DNA of 64,000 nt, taken from Maribacter aquivivus (lineage in GTDB: Bacteria > Bacteroidota > Bacteroidia > Flavobacteriales > Flavobacteriaceae). Below, piece by piece: positions 55,891-63,336 of this stretch (position 1 is the first letter of the stretch; each line of letters begins with the position of its first letter). The DNA is taken from assembly GCF_900142175.1 (NCBI RefSeq), contig NZ_FQZX01000003.1, positions 468,471 through 532,470 on the forward strand. The letters run 5' to 3'. Below the pieces are notes generated by a model, which was not told the origin of the DNA, made no database searches, and saw only the letters and a list, made by a program, of their open reading frames with translations. A program made the translations under genes and the position numbers.

Positions 55891-56358
55891 TTAACAGCAG
55901 TTTCCGTCAGGTGCACAACAAGGTTCGTTATTCACTTCTGATAGTTTTACTTTTGGTTTTTCTTCAGGTATACCACAATTATCTTTTGCCAAACAGTCTG
56001 TTTGCTTAGATGCTAAGATGAAATTAGTGCCGTCAAAATCAAGACCAAATTTCTCTATGGTTTGCCCTTGGTATTCAACTTCTATTTCTAAATCTTCTAT
56101 GCCCAATACTTTTTCAGAAAGCTCAATAATATTGATCAATTTTTCTGGGTGAAGCCTATGGTCATAATCATTTGCATTCCATAATTGAAAGTTTACTACT
56201 TCCTCATTACGAACGGTACCACCGCAGTCAATGAAATTTTTGGTGATCTTGCCAACTTCGGTTACATGGAAATGGTTAGGTACCAATTCGCCATTAGGTA
56301 ATTGAAAGGCTATAGTATCTAATTCTGCTAAATGTTTTTTAATTTCTGATAGTTTCAT
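55891..56358 (-). CDS. DUF6428-like protein of the arsenic operon
   Basis: 155 residues, cytoplasmic, no known catalytic motif. The N-terminal part (LPNGELVPNHFHVTEVG, then the conserved DCGG) is the pattern of a family found in Bacteroidota ars operons. The last third carries seven cysteines in about 36 residues (CLAKDNCG, EPCCAPDGNCC), an arrangement fit to bind As(III) or another soft metal. It is 23 bases upstream of the arsenate reductase gene. A role in arsenite handling or chaperoning is inference. Confidence 0.75.
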   Translation of the reverse strand: MKLSEIKKHLAELDTIAFQLPNGELVPNHFHVTEVGKITKNFIDCGGTVRNEEVVNFQLWNANDYDHRLHPEKLINIIELSEKVLGIEDLEIEVEYQGQTIEKFGLDFDGTNFILASKQTDCLAKDNCGIPEEKPKVKLSEVNNEPCCAPDGNCC

Positions 56359-56436
56359 ATTATTGTTTTTAATTAAAATTATATGCTTGTTTTATTTATT
56401 AATCGTAATAAAGCGATAAAAGTGTTTAAATTTTTT

Positions 56437-56766
56437 TTAACAGCAATCGTTATTAGTTATGTCTTGGTCTAAAAACTGCACCATTACTTGTTTCATATGT
56501 GACCAGTTGGTTTTGTCTATACAATAACAAACACTTGTGCCTTCTACATTACCTTTTATAAGACCTAATTGTTTTAGTTCTTTTAAATGTTGAGATATTG
56601 TAGGTTGGGCAAGGCCAATTTCATTTACCAAGTCTCCACAAATACAACTATCTAATTTAAATAGGTATTGTAAAATAGCTACACGAGCTGGGTGACCGAA
56701 TACCTTCGCGAATAAAGAAATTTCATTTTGTTCATCGGTAAATATTTCTGTTTTGGCTAAACCCAT
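56437..56766 (-). CDS. arsR: ArsR family metalloregulator
   Basis: 109 residues. Winged helix with metal site CIC in LDSCICGDLVNEIGLAQPTISQHLKEL (about 42-66), the classic alpha-3 As(III) site. Further cysteines lie in SVCYCIDK and at the C-terminal end (NNDCC). It represses the ars operon until As(III) binds. It heads the operon; a 24-base dyad overlapping the likely promoter is upstream. Confidence 0.92.
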   Translation of the reverse strand: MGLAKTEIFTDEQNEISLFAKVFGHPARVAILQYLFKLDSCICGDLVNEIGLAQPTISQHLKELKQLGLIKGNVEGTSVCYCIDKTNWSHMKQVMVQFLDQDITNNDCC

Positions 56767-56809
56767 ATTCTGCTTAATTGTTTCATTGCAATATTACGAT
56801 ATATAAATT

Positions 56810-56833
56810 ATAACAAAGTAAATAAATTGTTAT
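56810..56833. promoter_or_regulatory. Candidate ArsR operator and promoter
   Basis: Dyad ATAACAA-N10-TTGTTAT (7-base arms), 44 bases upstream of arsR. The minus strand across the left arm reads TACTTTG, close to the -7 consensus, so a bound repressor would block RNA polymerase. Found by eye; no other copy was searched for. Confidence 0.35.
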
Positions 56834-57049
56834 TTTTCTGAAATCTCACCAACATTGTTTAATTCTTTATCTCAAAGTAGTTGTAATCATAACAGAGATT
56901 TAATAATATATTTCCATGCTTTTAATAAAAAGTTTTACAATCAATTAAAATCTTACCTTATTGGTAAATTATACTAATTACTTGGTACAAACTTTTGAAA
57001 ATGAGGAATTTCTATGTAACTTTTATCTAGAATTAAAACACTATAGAAA

Positions 57050-57706
57050 ATGGCATTAACAAAAGAGACAAAAGGAAAGGGTACGCATACTACCGTCACA
57101 TTTACTGTTGGGGAAAATGAAGCCCCTAGCGCAGCAAATGTTATATTATTGGGAGACTTCAATGATTGGCAAACGAACGATAGTTCTTACCGAATGGAAA
57201 AAAAGAATGGGTCTTATGTAAAAAGCATAAAACTAGAAACTGGTAAACGTTACGAGTTTAGATACTTGAGCGAAGATAAAGGCTGGTTTAATGATTATGC
57301 AGCTGATGCATACGTGCCTTCACCGTATTCAGGTATAGATAATAGCGTTGTAGATCTTACTGCTTTGCCGGCGAAAAAGAAACCGGTTAAAAAAGCAACG
57401 ACTAAGAAACCAGCAGTTAAAAAACCAGTGGCAAAAAAATCTACGGCTAAGGCTAAGAAAGATGATTTAAAAAAGATTGAAGGTATTGGACCAAAAATAG
57501 CATCTATTTTAACGGATAAGGGTATTGGGACTTTTGAGAAATTAGCTGGAGCGTCTGTGAAAACTCTTGAAGAAATTCTAAAACAAGCCGGACCACGTTA
57601 TACCATGCACAAACCTGGGTCATGGCCAAAGCAAGCTAAATTAGCTGCTTCTGGTGATTGGGATAAATTAAAAGTATTACAAGATAAATTAGACGGCGGC
57701 AAATAA
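57050..57706 (+). CDS. CBM48-like domain, Lys-rich linker, helix-hairpin-helix protein
   Basis: 218 residues. Residues about 15-103 resemble the early-set isoamylase/CBM48 domain (VILLGDFNDWQ, then GKRYEFRYL and NDYAADAYVPSPYSG). Residues about 108-137 are a Lys/Pro/Ala-rich tail like histone H1. Residues about 138-165 form a helix-hairpin-helix (KKIEGIGPKIASILTDKGI), a DNA-backbone-binding motif. The C-terminal segment holds SWPKQAKLA and ends in DKLDGGK. No signal peptide, so cytoplasmic or nucleoid-located. A link between glycan or nucleotide sensing and DNA is only a guess. Alone, with a strong terminator. Confidence 0.8.
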   Translation: MALTKETKGKGTHTTVTFTVGENEAPSAANVILLGDFNDWQTNDSSYRMEKKNGSYVKSIKLETGKRYEFRYLSEDKGWFNDYAADAYVPSPYSGIDNSVVDLTALPAKKKPVKKATTKKPAVKKPVAKKSTAKAKKDDLKKIEGIGPKIASILTDKGIGTFEKLAGASVKTLEEILKQAGPRYTMHKPGSWPKQAKLAASGDWDKLKVLQDKLDGGK

Positions 57707-57724
57707 TTGTCTAATTCATTCAAA

Positions 57725-57758
57725 CAAAAAGCCCTAAGATATTTCTTAGGGCTTTTTG
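57725..57758. terminator. Bidirectional terminator after the CBM48/HhH gene
   Basis: CAAAAAGCCCTAAG / CTTAGGGCTTTTTG (57725-57738 and 57745-57758) with loop ATATTT. It works for both this gene and the convergent one. Confidence 0.85.
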
Positions 57759-57788
57759 TTTACTATATATTGGTGCTACTAGAAGACA

Positions 57789-58223
57789 TTATTTCATTGC
57801 AGTTTGATAATCAATAATGAATTTCTTCATCATGGTTTGTAATTCCATTTTATCTTTCTTGCTCATTTTAATAAGATTAAGCCAAGCAGTACCTATTTTT
57901 TTAGGGGCAAAAGATGAAAACTGTTTTGTTACCACCAATCCTTTTTCTTTTGGATAAAACGTGAGTCCTTTTTTAGTGATTTTAATATTATCAGCATCCA
58001 TTTTAGCTACAGGAAATGTAAGCTGTATTACATGTTGCATTTCATTAAAGAAGTAAACGTTTTCTTGAGTGGCATTGATTTTTGCGTAATAATTTCTGTC
58101 GTCTTCGCTATGACCTTCTATAAAGGCATTGATTGCTTCTACTTGAGTTTGCAATTCTTGAGCGTTACTCGTTTTTACAAATGCAATCATCAAAATAATA
58201 GCGATAATTACTTTTTTATACAT
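57789..58223 (-). CDS. Secreted protein of unknown function
   Basis: 144 residues with signal peptide MYKKVIIAIILMIAFVKTSNAQ. The mature part has no recognised domain: Tyr/Asn-rich N-terminal helix (INAFIEGHSEDDRNYYAKI), a beta-rich centre (GLTFYPKEKGLVV) and a Lys/Met-rich amphipathic C-terminus (MSKKDKMELQTMMKKFI). Probably periplasmic. It shares the terminator with the CBM48/HhH gene. Confidence 0.7.
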   Translation of the reverse strand: MYKKVIIAIILMIAFVKTSNAQELQTQVEAINAFIEGHSEDDRNYYAKINATQENVYFFNEMQHVIQLTFPVAKMDADNIKITKKGLTFYPKEKGLVVTKQFSSFAPKKIGTAWLNLIKMSKKDKMELQTMMKKFIIDYQTAMK

Positions 58224-58295
58224 GATTATTAATAGTTTAAGTTGAATTCAATAAACGTTTATGAAGCTATTTTGTTGTTTAAAATACAGTTGAGG

Positions 58296-58898
58296 TTATT
58301 TAGCACAACTATTATATTCTTCAACAACAGCAATTATATTATCCTTGCCGAGGCTTTTGTTTTTTAGCTTGGAAACTAGGGCAGGGCAATCATTAAAATA
58401 TTCAATTGCACGCTTTTTAAAAGACTTTGAAGGTCTTGCGGTAAGTAGAGGTGTAGCAATTGTCTCATTAGCCCTTTGCGCATAAAATTCATTTAAATTA
58501 TGAAAAGAGATGACTCCTGGGTGGGTTGAAGTCATTGCTACAGATCTGCCGTATAGTGTTACTGGTCCTGTGCTAACAATGCAGAAAATTTCTTGCTTCT
58601 TTTTAGAAACAGGTATGTATTTAAAATAGGTAATTTCTCTTTCAGAATAAATAAACTTAATTAACGCTACTTCATCTTCGTTAAATACAGATTTACTTCC
58701 GTTTGTTGTGTTTTTTACCCTAACCTTAGATTTACCATTATAATGAATCAGGTCTTTTGAAACAACAGGAATCTTTACTTCACCAGAAATGGTCTTATCA
58801 TTTTTTAAGATTACCTCACCTGTAGTCCAAGTATATTGCGAAAATGAAATGAAGGTATTAATGAAGAAAAAAAAAGTCAATACTATATTTCTGGTCAT
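58296..58898 (-). CDS. Secreted protein of unknown function
   Basis: 200 residues with signal peptide MTRNIVLTFFFFINTFISFSQ. The N-terminal half is beta-rich and contains EVILKNDKTISGEVKIP, a pattern seen in small secreted Flavobacterial proteins that bind nothing known. Two cysteines (FCIV, NDC and a C-terminal SCAK) could pair. No catalytic motif found. It stands alone between genes on the same strand. Confidence 0.7.
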   Translation of the reverse strand: MTRNIVLTFFFFINTFISFSQYTWTTGEVILKNDKTISGEVKIPVVSKDLIHYNGKSKVRVKNTTNGSKSVFNEDEVALIKFIYSEREITYFKYIPVSKKKQEIFCIVSTGPVTLYGRSVAMTSTHPGVISFHNLNEFYAQRANETIATPLLTARPSKSFKKRAIEYFNDCPALVSKLKNKSLGKDNIIAVVEEYNSCAK

Positions 58899-58956
58899 TT
58901 CTTGTAATTGTAATTCTTGAGGTGTAGTAACCTCATATTCTAATACCTAAATTAGT

Positions 58957-59631
58957 CTAATTGCCTTTGTGTAATTGCTTTATAGTATCTTGTTGAAATG
59001 TCCATATCTCAGAAATTGGCACTATTTTTCTGGTTAAATCATTAATGTTATTGTGTTCTGTCCATAAAAAAGGATAAAATGCAATGCCTTGATTTCCATT
59101 AATTTTAGTTATTTCCTTTTTCCAATCTGTCCAACGTGCATTGGCATAGAATTGAGACAGGTCACCTGTAAATGTCCACCATAGAAAATCAGAATACCTA
59201 ATATCCATTGATTCCCATTCTAAAGCATCTGGCGCAAAATAATATATGTTGCCCAAGTCATCACCAAAAGCACCGCCATTTATTGCGAAAAATCCGCCTA
59301 CGACATCATCGGCTACTAAGAATATTGACGGTTTATCTCCATATTCTTTAAACGTTTTCCCTTTATTCCATTCGGGTAAAGTTCTATCTAACTTTTGGTT
59401 GCCAGACCCCAAAATTCTAATCCAGCCATGGTCAATTAAAAGACCACCTGTTTCGTATATTATAGCTCCCATTGGTGAGCGGGTTGACACTTGTGTTTGG
59501 TAAAGGGCATTATCAGTTTCTTTCTCGTTTTTGGGTAGAATTTCAACTTTGTTGGTTGCATCATTTATCCATTCAGCAACTAGTACCCAACCAGGTTCAT
59601 TAACATTAATTAATTCGCTTACTTTTTTCAT
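58957..59631 (-). CDS. DUF2625 family protein
   Basis: 224 residues, no signal peptide, cytoplasmic. The pattern fits DUF2625: VSTRSPMGAIIYETGGLLIDHGWIRILGSG, then FLVADDVVGGFFAINGGAFGDDLGNIYYFAPD and YSDFLWWTFTGDLSQFY. The family appears in scattered bacteria and is related in layout to SMI1/KNR4 or SUKH-type immunity proteins, but no toxin gene is nearby and no function is known. Confidence 0.75.
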   Translation of the reverse strand: MKKVSELINVNEPGWVLVAEWINDATNKVEILPKNEKETDNALYQTQVSTRSPMGAIIYETGGLLIDHGWIRILGSGNQKLDRTLPEWNKGKTFKEYGDKPSIFLVADDVVGGFFAINGGAFGDDLGNIYYFAPDALEWESMDIRYSDFLWWTFTGDLSQFYANARWTDWKKEITKINGNQGIAFYPFLWTEHNNINDLTRKIVPISEIWTFQQDTIKQLHKGN

Positions 59632-59703
59632 ACTGATAAATACAGATTTAATTATTCGTACTAATTACTGATGTTAATACGGCTGGTTTCCCTTTGGAAT
59701 ATT

Positions 59704-59832
59704 TTACTTCTTTTTCTTAAATATGAATTTATCTATTCTGTTTAATGTACTACCCAGAAAATTCCAAAATTTATGTAGAATTCCTTCAAAAATTACGTCA
59801 ACGAAAAAACTAACAATTGCGTCAAAAATCAT
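59704..59832 (-). CDS. Possible small protein, 42 residues
   Basis: An ATG at 59832 opens a frame reading MIFDAIVSFFVDVIFEGIL, continuing to HKFWNFLGSTLNRIDKF and ending in a basic tail IFKKKK before a TAA at 59704. It is amphipathic with a hydrophobic first half and positive end, as in small membrane-associated proteins. It fills the gap between the DUF2625 gene and the gene at 59889 on the same strand. It could be a chance frame; the Lys-rich end and the hydrophobic pattern favour a real peptide. Confidence is modest. Confidence 0.35.
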   Translation of the reverse strand: MIFDAIVSFFVDVIFEGILHKFWNFLGSTLNRIDKFIFKKKK

Positions 59833-59888
59833 CTAGTGAACTTATTATTTTAAAATCGGTCTTTAAATAATAGAGTAGTGGTAAGTTA

Positions 59889-60458
59889 CTATTTTGTTAT
59901 CGCCCAATCTTGACCTTCGTATTCTGCCCAAGAACCATCTTCGGGTTCTTTTAATATGCTTTTGACCATTTCAATAAGTTTCGGGTCTTCGTCTTTAAAA
60001 ATAGCTTTTCCAGCCATAATTAATGCTCTACTTAACTCATCATGCATTTTGTCTTTATTTTGAACCAAATAATTTAATTGCCCTAGCCTTAAATGTAAAA
60101 ACGGATTGCCTACAGTGTCTTTAAATTGCATTGCAAAATTGAAATTATCAAAAGCATCTTCAATCCATCTTTCAGAAAAGCATACTTCTGCGATATGTAC
60201 TATTACATACCTGCCTTCTCTAGTTCTTTTTTGGTCATCTGTTAGCGATTCATAAATTTTCATGAGCTCGTTAACCCTAGACTCTACATCTAAATCTTTA
60301 TTAATAGTAATCTTGTCGATATCTGTTACCTTATCTGTTATTGACTCTGGTATGTCAATATATTGCTTGATTTTTGCAATGTTCGCTTCTTTTTTAGATT
60401 GTAATTGAACAGTTTCTTGTTTTTTGTCGCTCTTCTTTAAAAAATCAAATAGACCCAT
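59889..60458 (-). CDS. Protein of unknown function with TPR-like helices
   Basis: 189 residues, no signal peptide. It starts MGLFDFLKKSDKK, a Lys-rich N-terminus. The middle (about 85-150: VIVHIAEVCFSERWIEDAFDNFNFAMQF, then NPFLHLRLGQLNYLVQNKDKMHDELSRALIMAG) looks like helical repeat pairs of TPR type. It ends WAEYEGQDWAITK. Such short cytosolic repeat proteins are often seen in accessory regions near toxin-immunity loci; nothing here proves that role. Confidence 0.65.
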   Translation of the reverse strand: MGLFDFLKKSDKKQETVQLQSKKEANIAKIKQYIDIPESITDKVTDIDKITINKDLDVESRVNELMKIYESLTDDQKRTREGRYVIVHIAEVCFSERWIEDAFDNFNFAMQFKDTVGNPFLHLRLGQLNYLVQNKDKMHDELSRALIMAGKAIFKDEDPKLIEMVKSILKEPEDGSWAEYEGQDWAITK

Positions 60459-60497
60459 ATGTTTACTTACTAAAATTTAATATTTCTATTAGTTTGA

Positions 60498-61643
60498 TTA
60501 TTCTTCTTCTTTCAATTTCAACAACACCTCTTTTCCATGTTCATTATCAGGGTTTAAGGCTATAGATTTTTCATACATTTCAATAGCTTCCGTTTTTTTA
60601 TCTGCAATCAATAAAGCTTCACCATAACTGTCATGAGCATTAGCACTTTCTGGAAATAATAGTACTGTCGTTTTAAATACATCTAGGGCTTTGTCTAATT
60701 CTTGGGCTTGTAAAAATGAGTAACCCAGTGTATTTAAATCGTGTTCTGAACGATTATGAACCTTGGTTTCAATTGATAACTCAATAGCATTGTCTAATGC
60801 CTTTTGTAGCACAATATTTTGTTGATTTTTATCTAAAGTTTCTGAATAGGCTTTAACTATAGCGTTGATAACTAATGCAGGGTTATCATTAAATACGGCA
60901 TGACTACTGCTTTCAGCTATTATGTTAGTTACATTATTGTTTTGTGTACCTAAATCTACATGAACTTTTTTCCATCTATTAGAATATTCTTCTGGATATA
61001 CTGGAGCGGATTTATCAGGAAAAATGTTCGTTACAGGAATATTGTTAGGGAACTGTGTATTCCTTAATGAACGCATAACTTCATTGTAATTGAAATTCAG
61101 GTAATAATCGCCAGTACCTTTTGGTATTGTGTTTATGTCAACAAACATATCTCTCATAGCCAAGAAATCTTCATTCCAGAAATCACTAAGAGTTGCATCT
61201 ATTAAAACTATCGATTTAACTTTCTTCGGATGTTTATTCGCGTATAGTAGATTGTATAGTCCGCCGTAAGAATGCGATACCAAAATTATTTCATTGTTGT
61301 ACCCTAATTTTGCAAGTGCGGTTTCCAATTCTATAATTCCGTTTTCAATATCGAAATCGGAATCGTTCTTCAATTTGGTATTCAATTCACTTTGTCCAAA
61401 ACCTGAACGGTCATACGTAATTAACGTAGTACCGGTAACCTGATGTATTCTTTCTAAAATAGGTGTCCAAACAGAACTGTCATCACCTCCACCAGCTTCA
61501 AAAAGGATAGGAGTTCCTTCTCCTTTCATAATATTGAAATGCATGTTAAATCCGCCAACATTAACTAGCGTATCTATCGTTTGAGAATGGGCGGAGAGCG
61601 TTAAAGAGAAAACGGCCAAGAAGGTATAATAGAACTGTTTCAT
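60498..61643 (-). CDS. Secreted alpha/beta hydrolase with C-terminal TPRs
   Basis: 381 residues with signal peptide MKQFYYTFLAVFSLTLSAHSQ. The hydrolase domain (about 25-270) has oxyanion region FEAGGGDDSSVW, nucleophile elbow SHSYGG (Ser), Asp in VLIDAT and His in ESSSHAVF. Residues about 285-375 form two to three tetratricopeptide repeats (LDKALDVFKTTVLLFPESANAHDSYGEALL and KTEAIEMYEKSIALNPDN). TPR-tailed periplasmic esterases of this type are seen in Flavobacteria; substrate unknown, protein partner likely. Confidence 0.85.
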   Translation of the reverse strand: MKQFYYTFLAVFSLTLSAHSQTIDTLVNVGGFNMHFNIMKGEGTPILFEAGGGDDSSVWTPILERIHQVTGTTLITYDRSGFGQSELNTKLKNDSDFDIENGIIELETALAKLGYNNEIILVSHSYGGLYNLLYANKHPKKVKSIVLIDATLSDFWNEDFLAMRDMFVDINTIPKGTGDYYLNFNYNEVMRSLRNTQFPNNIPVTNIFPDKSAPVYPEEYSNRWKKVHVDLGTQNNNVTNIIAESSSHAVFNDNPALVINAIVKAYSETLDKNQQNIVLQKALDNAIELSIETKVHNRSEHDLNTLGYSFLQAQELDKALDVFKTTVLLFPESANAHDSYGEALLIADKKTEAIEMYEKSIALNPDNEHGKEVLLKLKEEE

Positions 61644-61961
61644 TTTTGCTTAGTGTTTTTTAGTATTGGTAATTTACAATATTTCAACAGTTTAGTAGGG
61701 TAGTGGTTTGTGAATATTGTATGAAGTTTTAAATGTTTTGAAATGGAAGTGGCTGTCGGTTTTTAGTGAGGATGAGGTTTAGTTGAGACAGAAGTTAATA
61801 GTATTTGTATTCCTGTAAGTTAAAAGTGTACTCTTATACTTTTAATTTATTTTTTCTTATCCCAAGCTAAATCTAAAAAATTTAGCGACTTTATAAATAT
61901 ATACAGACCTTGGCGTTTAAAACCTAAGCCTGTATTGTTTATAGGTTGTGTTACCAGCAGA
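61644..61961. other. Non-coding gap between hydrolase and repeat-framed genes
   Basis: 318 bases without a convincing gene. A hairpin TAAAAGTGTA-CTCT-TATACTTTTA lies at 61821-61844 (one G-T pair), followed by repeat copy A (61840-61935) and the inverted-repeat arm GTTACCAGCA (61950-61959). The first 180 bases show nothing I can name. Confidence 0.6.
61840..61935 (-). repeat. Intergenic repeat, copy A (shorter form)
   Basis: Shares with copies B and C the minus-strand string AGGTCTGTRTATATTTATAA, the following GTCGCTAA and ATTTAGCTT, and the ending AAGAAAAAAT. Where B and C carry an 18-base palindrome, A has only ATTTTTTAG, so it is either the ancestral form or a deletion. Confidence 0.7.
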
Positions 61962-62491
61962 TTATTCCATACTGCTGTATTTAGCTAATCCTTTACTATA
62001 CGATATTTCTTCATCTTGTGAGTCATAAACAGATTCTAGAATCATTATAGAGTCGGTTATACTTTTTATTTCCACATCTAAAATTGTCCATCCAATTTCA
62101 CTGTCTGAACCATTTCCTAATAAGTAAAATTCACCTGCTTGTTTTTCAATTTCCGCAGTACTTATTGTCACTAGGAGTTTATTATCTTCTAATTTCCAAT
62201 CTCCATTATAAGTAGAATTAGGTCTAAAAGTGATCAGAACTTTGGAATTATCGTTAAAATCAAATGTAAATGTATCACGTTGACCTATAATTGTATTTTC
62301 AATCTCATTATTATTTTTGTCATAATAGAAATATTCTGTTTCTATTGGACCAAACCACTTTGATGAAGTCAAGTTTAATTTATTTTTTTCATCCAACTTT
62401 TCTGTATTGTTTTTTTCACAAGAAAAACTAAAAAAGAGTATACTAAGTACTAGTGCTGATTTAATATTCATATTTTTTATTTGCTGGTAAC
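61950..62491. repeat. Perfect inverted repeat framing the gene at 61962
   Basis: GTTACCAGCA at 61950-61959 and its exact complement TGCTGGTAAC at 62482-62491 stand 2 bases after the stop and 10 bases before the start of the gene between them. Arms of this length so tightly framing one gene suggest a unit that moves as a piece. Confidence 0.55.
61962..62471 (-). CDS. Small lipoprotein of unknown function
   Basis: 169 residues with lipobox FFSFSC (Cys18) in MNIKSALVLSILFFSFSCEKN. The mature part is beta-rich (IGQRDTFTFDFNDNSKVLITF, then NGDWKLEDNKLLVTI), the pattern of lipocalin-like or META-like small lipoproteins. It is enclosed by a perfect 10-base inverted repeat and flanked by repeat copies A and B. 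No neighbour gives a functional hint. Confidence 0.7.
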   Translation of the reverse strand: MNIKSALVLSILFFSFSCEKNNTEKLDEKNKLNLTSSKWFGPIETEYFYYDKNNNEIENTIIGQRDTFTFDFNDNSKVLITFRPNSTYNGDWKLEDNKLLVTISTAEIEKQAGEFYLLGNGSDSEIGWTILDVEIKSITDSIMILESVYDSQDEEISYSKGLAKYSSME

Positions 62492-62549
62492 GTTTTAGCT
62501 AAGCGTAGTGCGGTAGTAAGGAAACTTTTCGTTTCCGTCTGCGCAGGAA

Positions 62550-62684
62550 GCTAAAGCTTATTGTTTTGCTTTTTCTTTTTTCTTGCTCAAAGCTAAATCC
62601 ATTCCCGATAGCTATCGGGATTAGCGATTTTATAAATATACACAGACCTTTCGGTTTTTTACTAAAGTTCGCATTGCGTTTAGG
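62550..62684 (-). repeat. Intergenic repeat, copy B
   Basis: About 135 bases between two small lipoprotein genes. Its outer parts (minus strand CTAAACGCAATGCG near the upstream gene and CGCACTACGCTTAG near the downstream gene) are imperfect complements, so the unit can fold into a long hairpin. It contains the palindrome TCCCGATAGCTATCGGGA at 62603-62620. About 115 of its bases match copy C by eye. Confidence 0.8.
62603..62620. repeat. 18-base palindrome inside copy B
   Basis: TCCCGATAGCTATCGGGA, perfectly self-complementary. It is absent from copy A at the same place in the repeat. Confidence 0.85.
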
Positions 62685-62699
62685 CTTAGTTGGCATTAG

Positions 62700-63317
62700 T
62701 TATTTTACCAGTAAGTTGTATTCTTCAAACACTTTTTTTATAGAACTCAAATCTTCTCCTAAAATAATCATTTCTAATGGAACATTTCCTGAGATTTCAT
62801 AACGATTACACTCAAAACAAATCTCCAAAAAGCCTGTTAACCTCTGGCTAGAATCATAGAAATTAAGTCCATGACGTGGTATGTAACAGTCAGCAACTAC
62901 AATAATTGTTTCTGAAGTTTCTGATAGTTTGTTATCTGGTATTTTTAGTACTTTTTTATAATCCGATTTTTTTAGTTTTACTTTTTGTCCTACATATTTG
63001 GTTTTTATGGTTACAATATCATTTTTAAATCCTTCTTCATTTTTAATGATTATTGATTCATAATCGCAATTTTCAACGGTTTCACGTCCAATTCTTTCTG
63101 TTCCATCTTCTGAAAATATTGGATAACCTCTTGTATAGCATTTAGGTAGAATAGTAATCAATTCTACGATGTTATTGTCCATAAAATCTTTCATTTCAGA
63201 TTTAAGAGAATCGTTGTTGGAGGTTAAATGCGCCAATTCCATTCTACTTTTATTTGTTTTATGGGACGAACAACTCAAAAGAACTAGAAAAAATAAGAGG
63301 GAATAAAGGTTTCTCAT
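62700..63317 (-). CDS. Small lipoprotein of unknown function
   Basis: 205 residues with lipobox VLLSC (Cys16). After a Ser/Lys linker, a stretch with several cysteines (KCYTRGYPIF, ENCDYE, DCYIPRHG, ICFECNRYE) might form disulfides in the periplasm. No domain recognised. Lies between repeat copies B and C on the same strand as its neighbours, as if one unit of a cassette row. Confidence 0.7.
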   Translation of the reverse strand: MRNLYSLLFFLVLLSCSSHKTNKSRMELAHLTSNNDSLKSEMKDFMDNNIVELITILPKCYTRGYPIFSEDGTERIGRETVENCDYESIIIKNEEGFKNDIVTIKTKYVGQKVKLKKSDYKKVLKIPDNKLSETSETIIVVADCYIPRHGLNFYDSSQRLTGFLEICFECNRYEISGNVPLEMIILGEDLSSIKKVFEEYNLLVK

Positions 63318-63336
63318 AATTGATTACAACGCCTAA

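Noticed and set aside
57360..57470. Short tandem DNA repeat or CRISPR-like array
   Set aside because: The repetition comes from Lys/Pro/Ala codons in the linker of the CBM48/HhH protein; spacing is irregular and there are no spacers.
62499..62696. 65-residue minus-strand open frame covering repeat copy B
   Set aside because: It lies fully within the repeat, its Lys/Arg-rich peptide follows the repeat sequence, and copies A and C do not keep the frame; not a gene.
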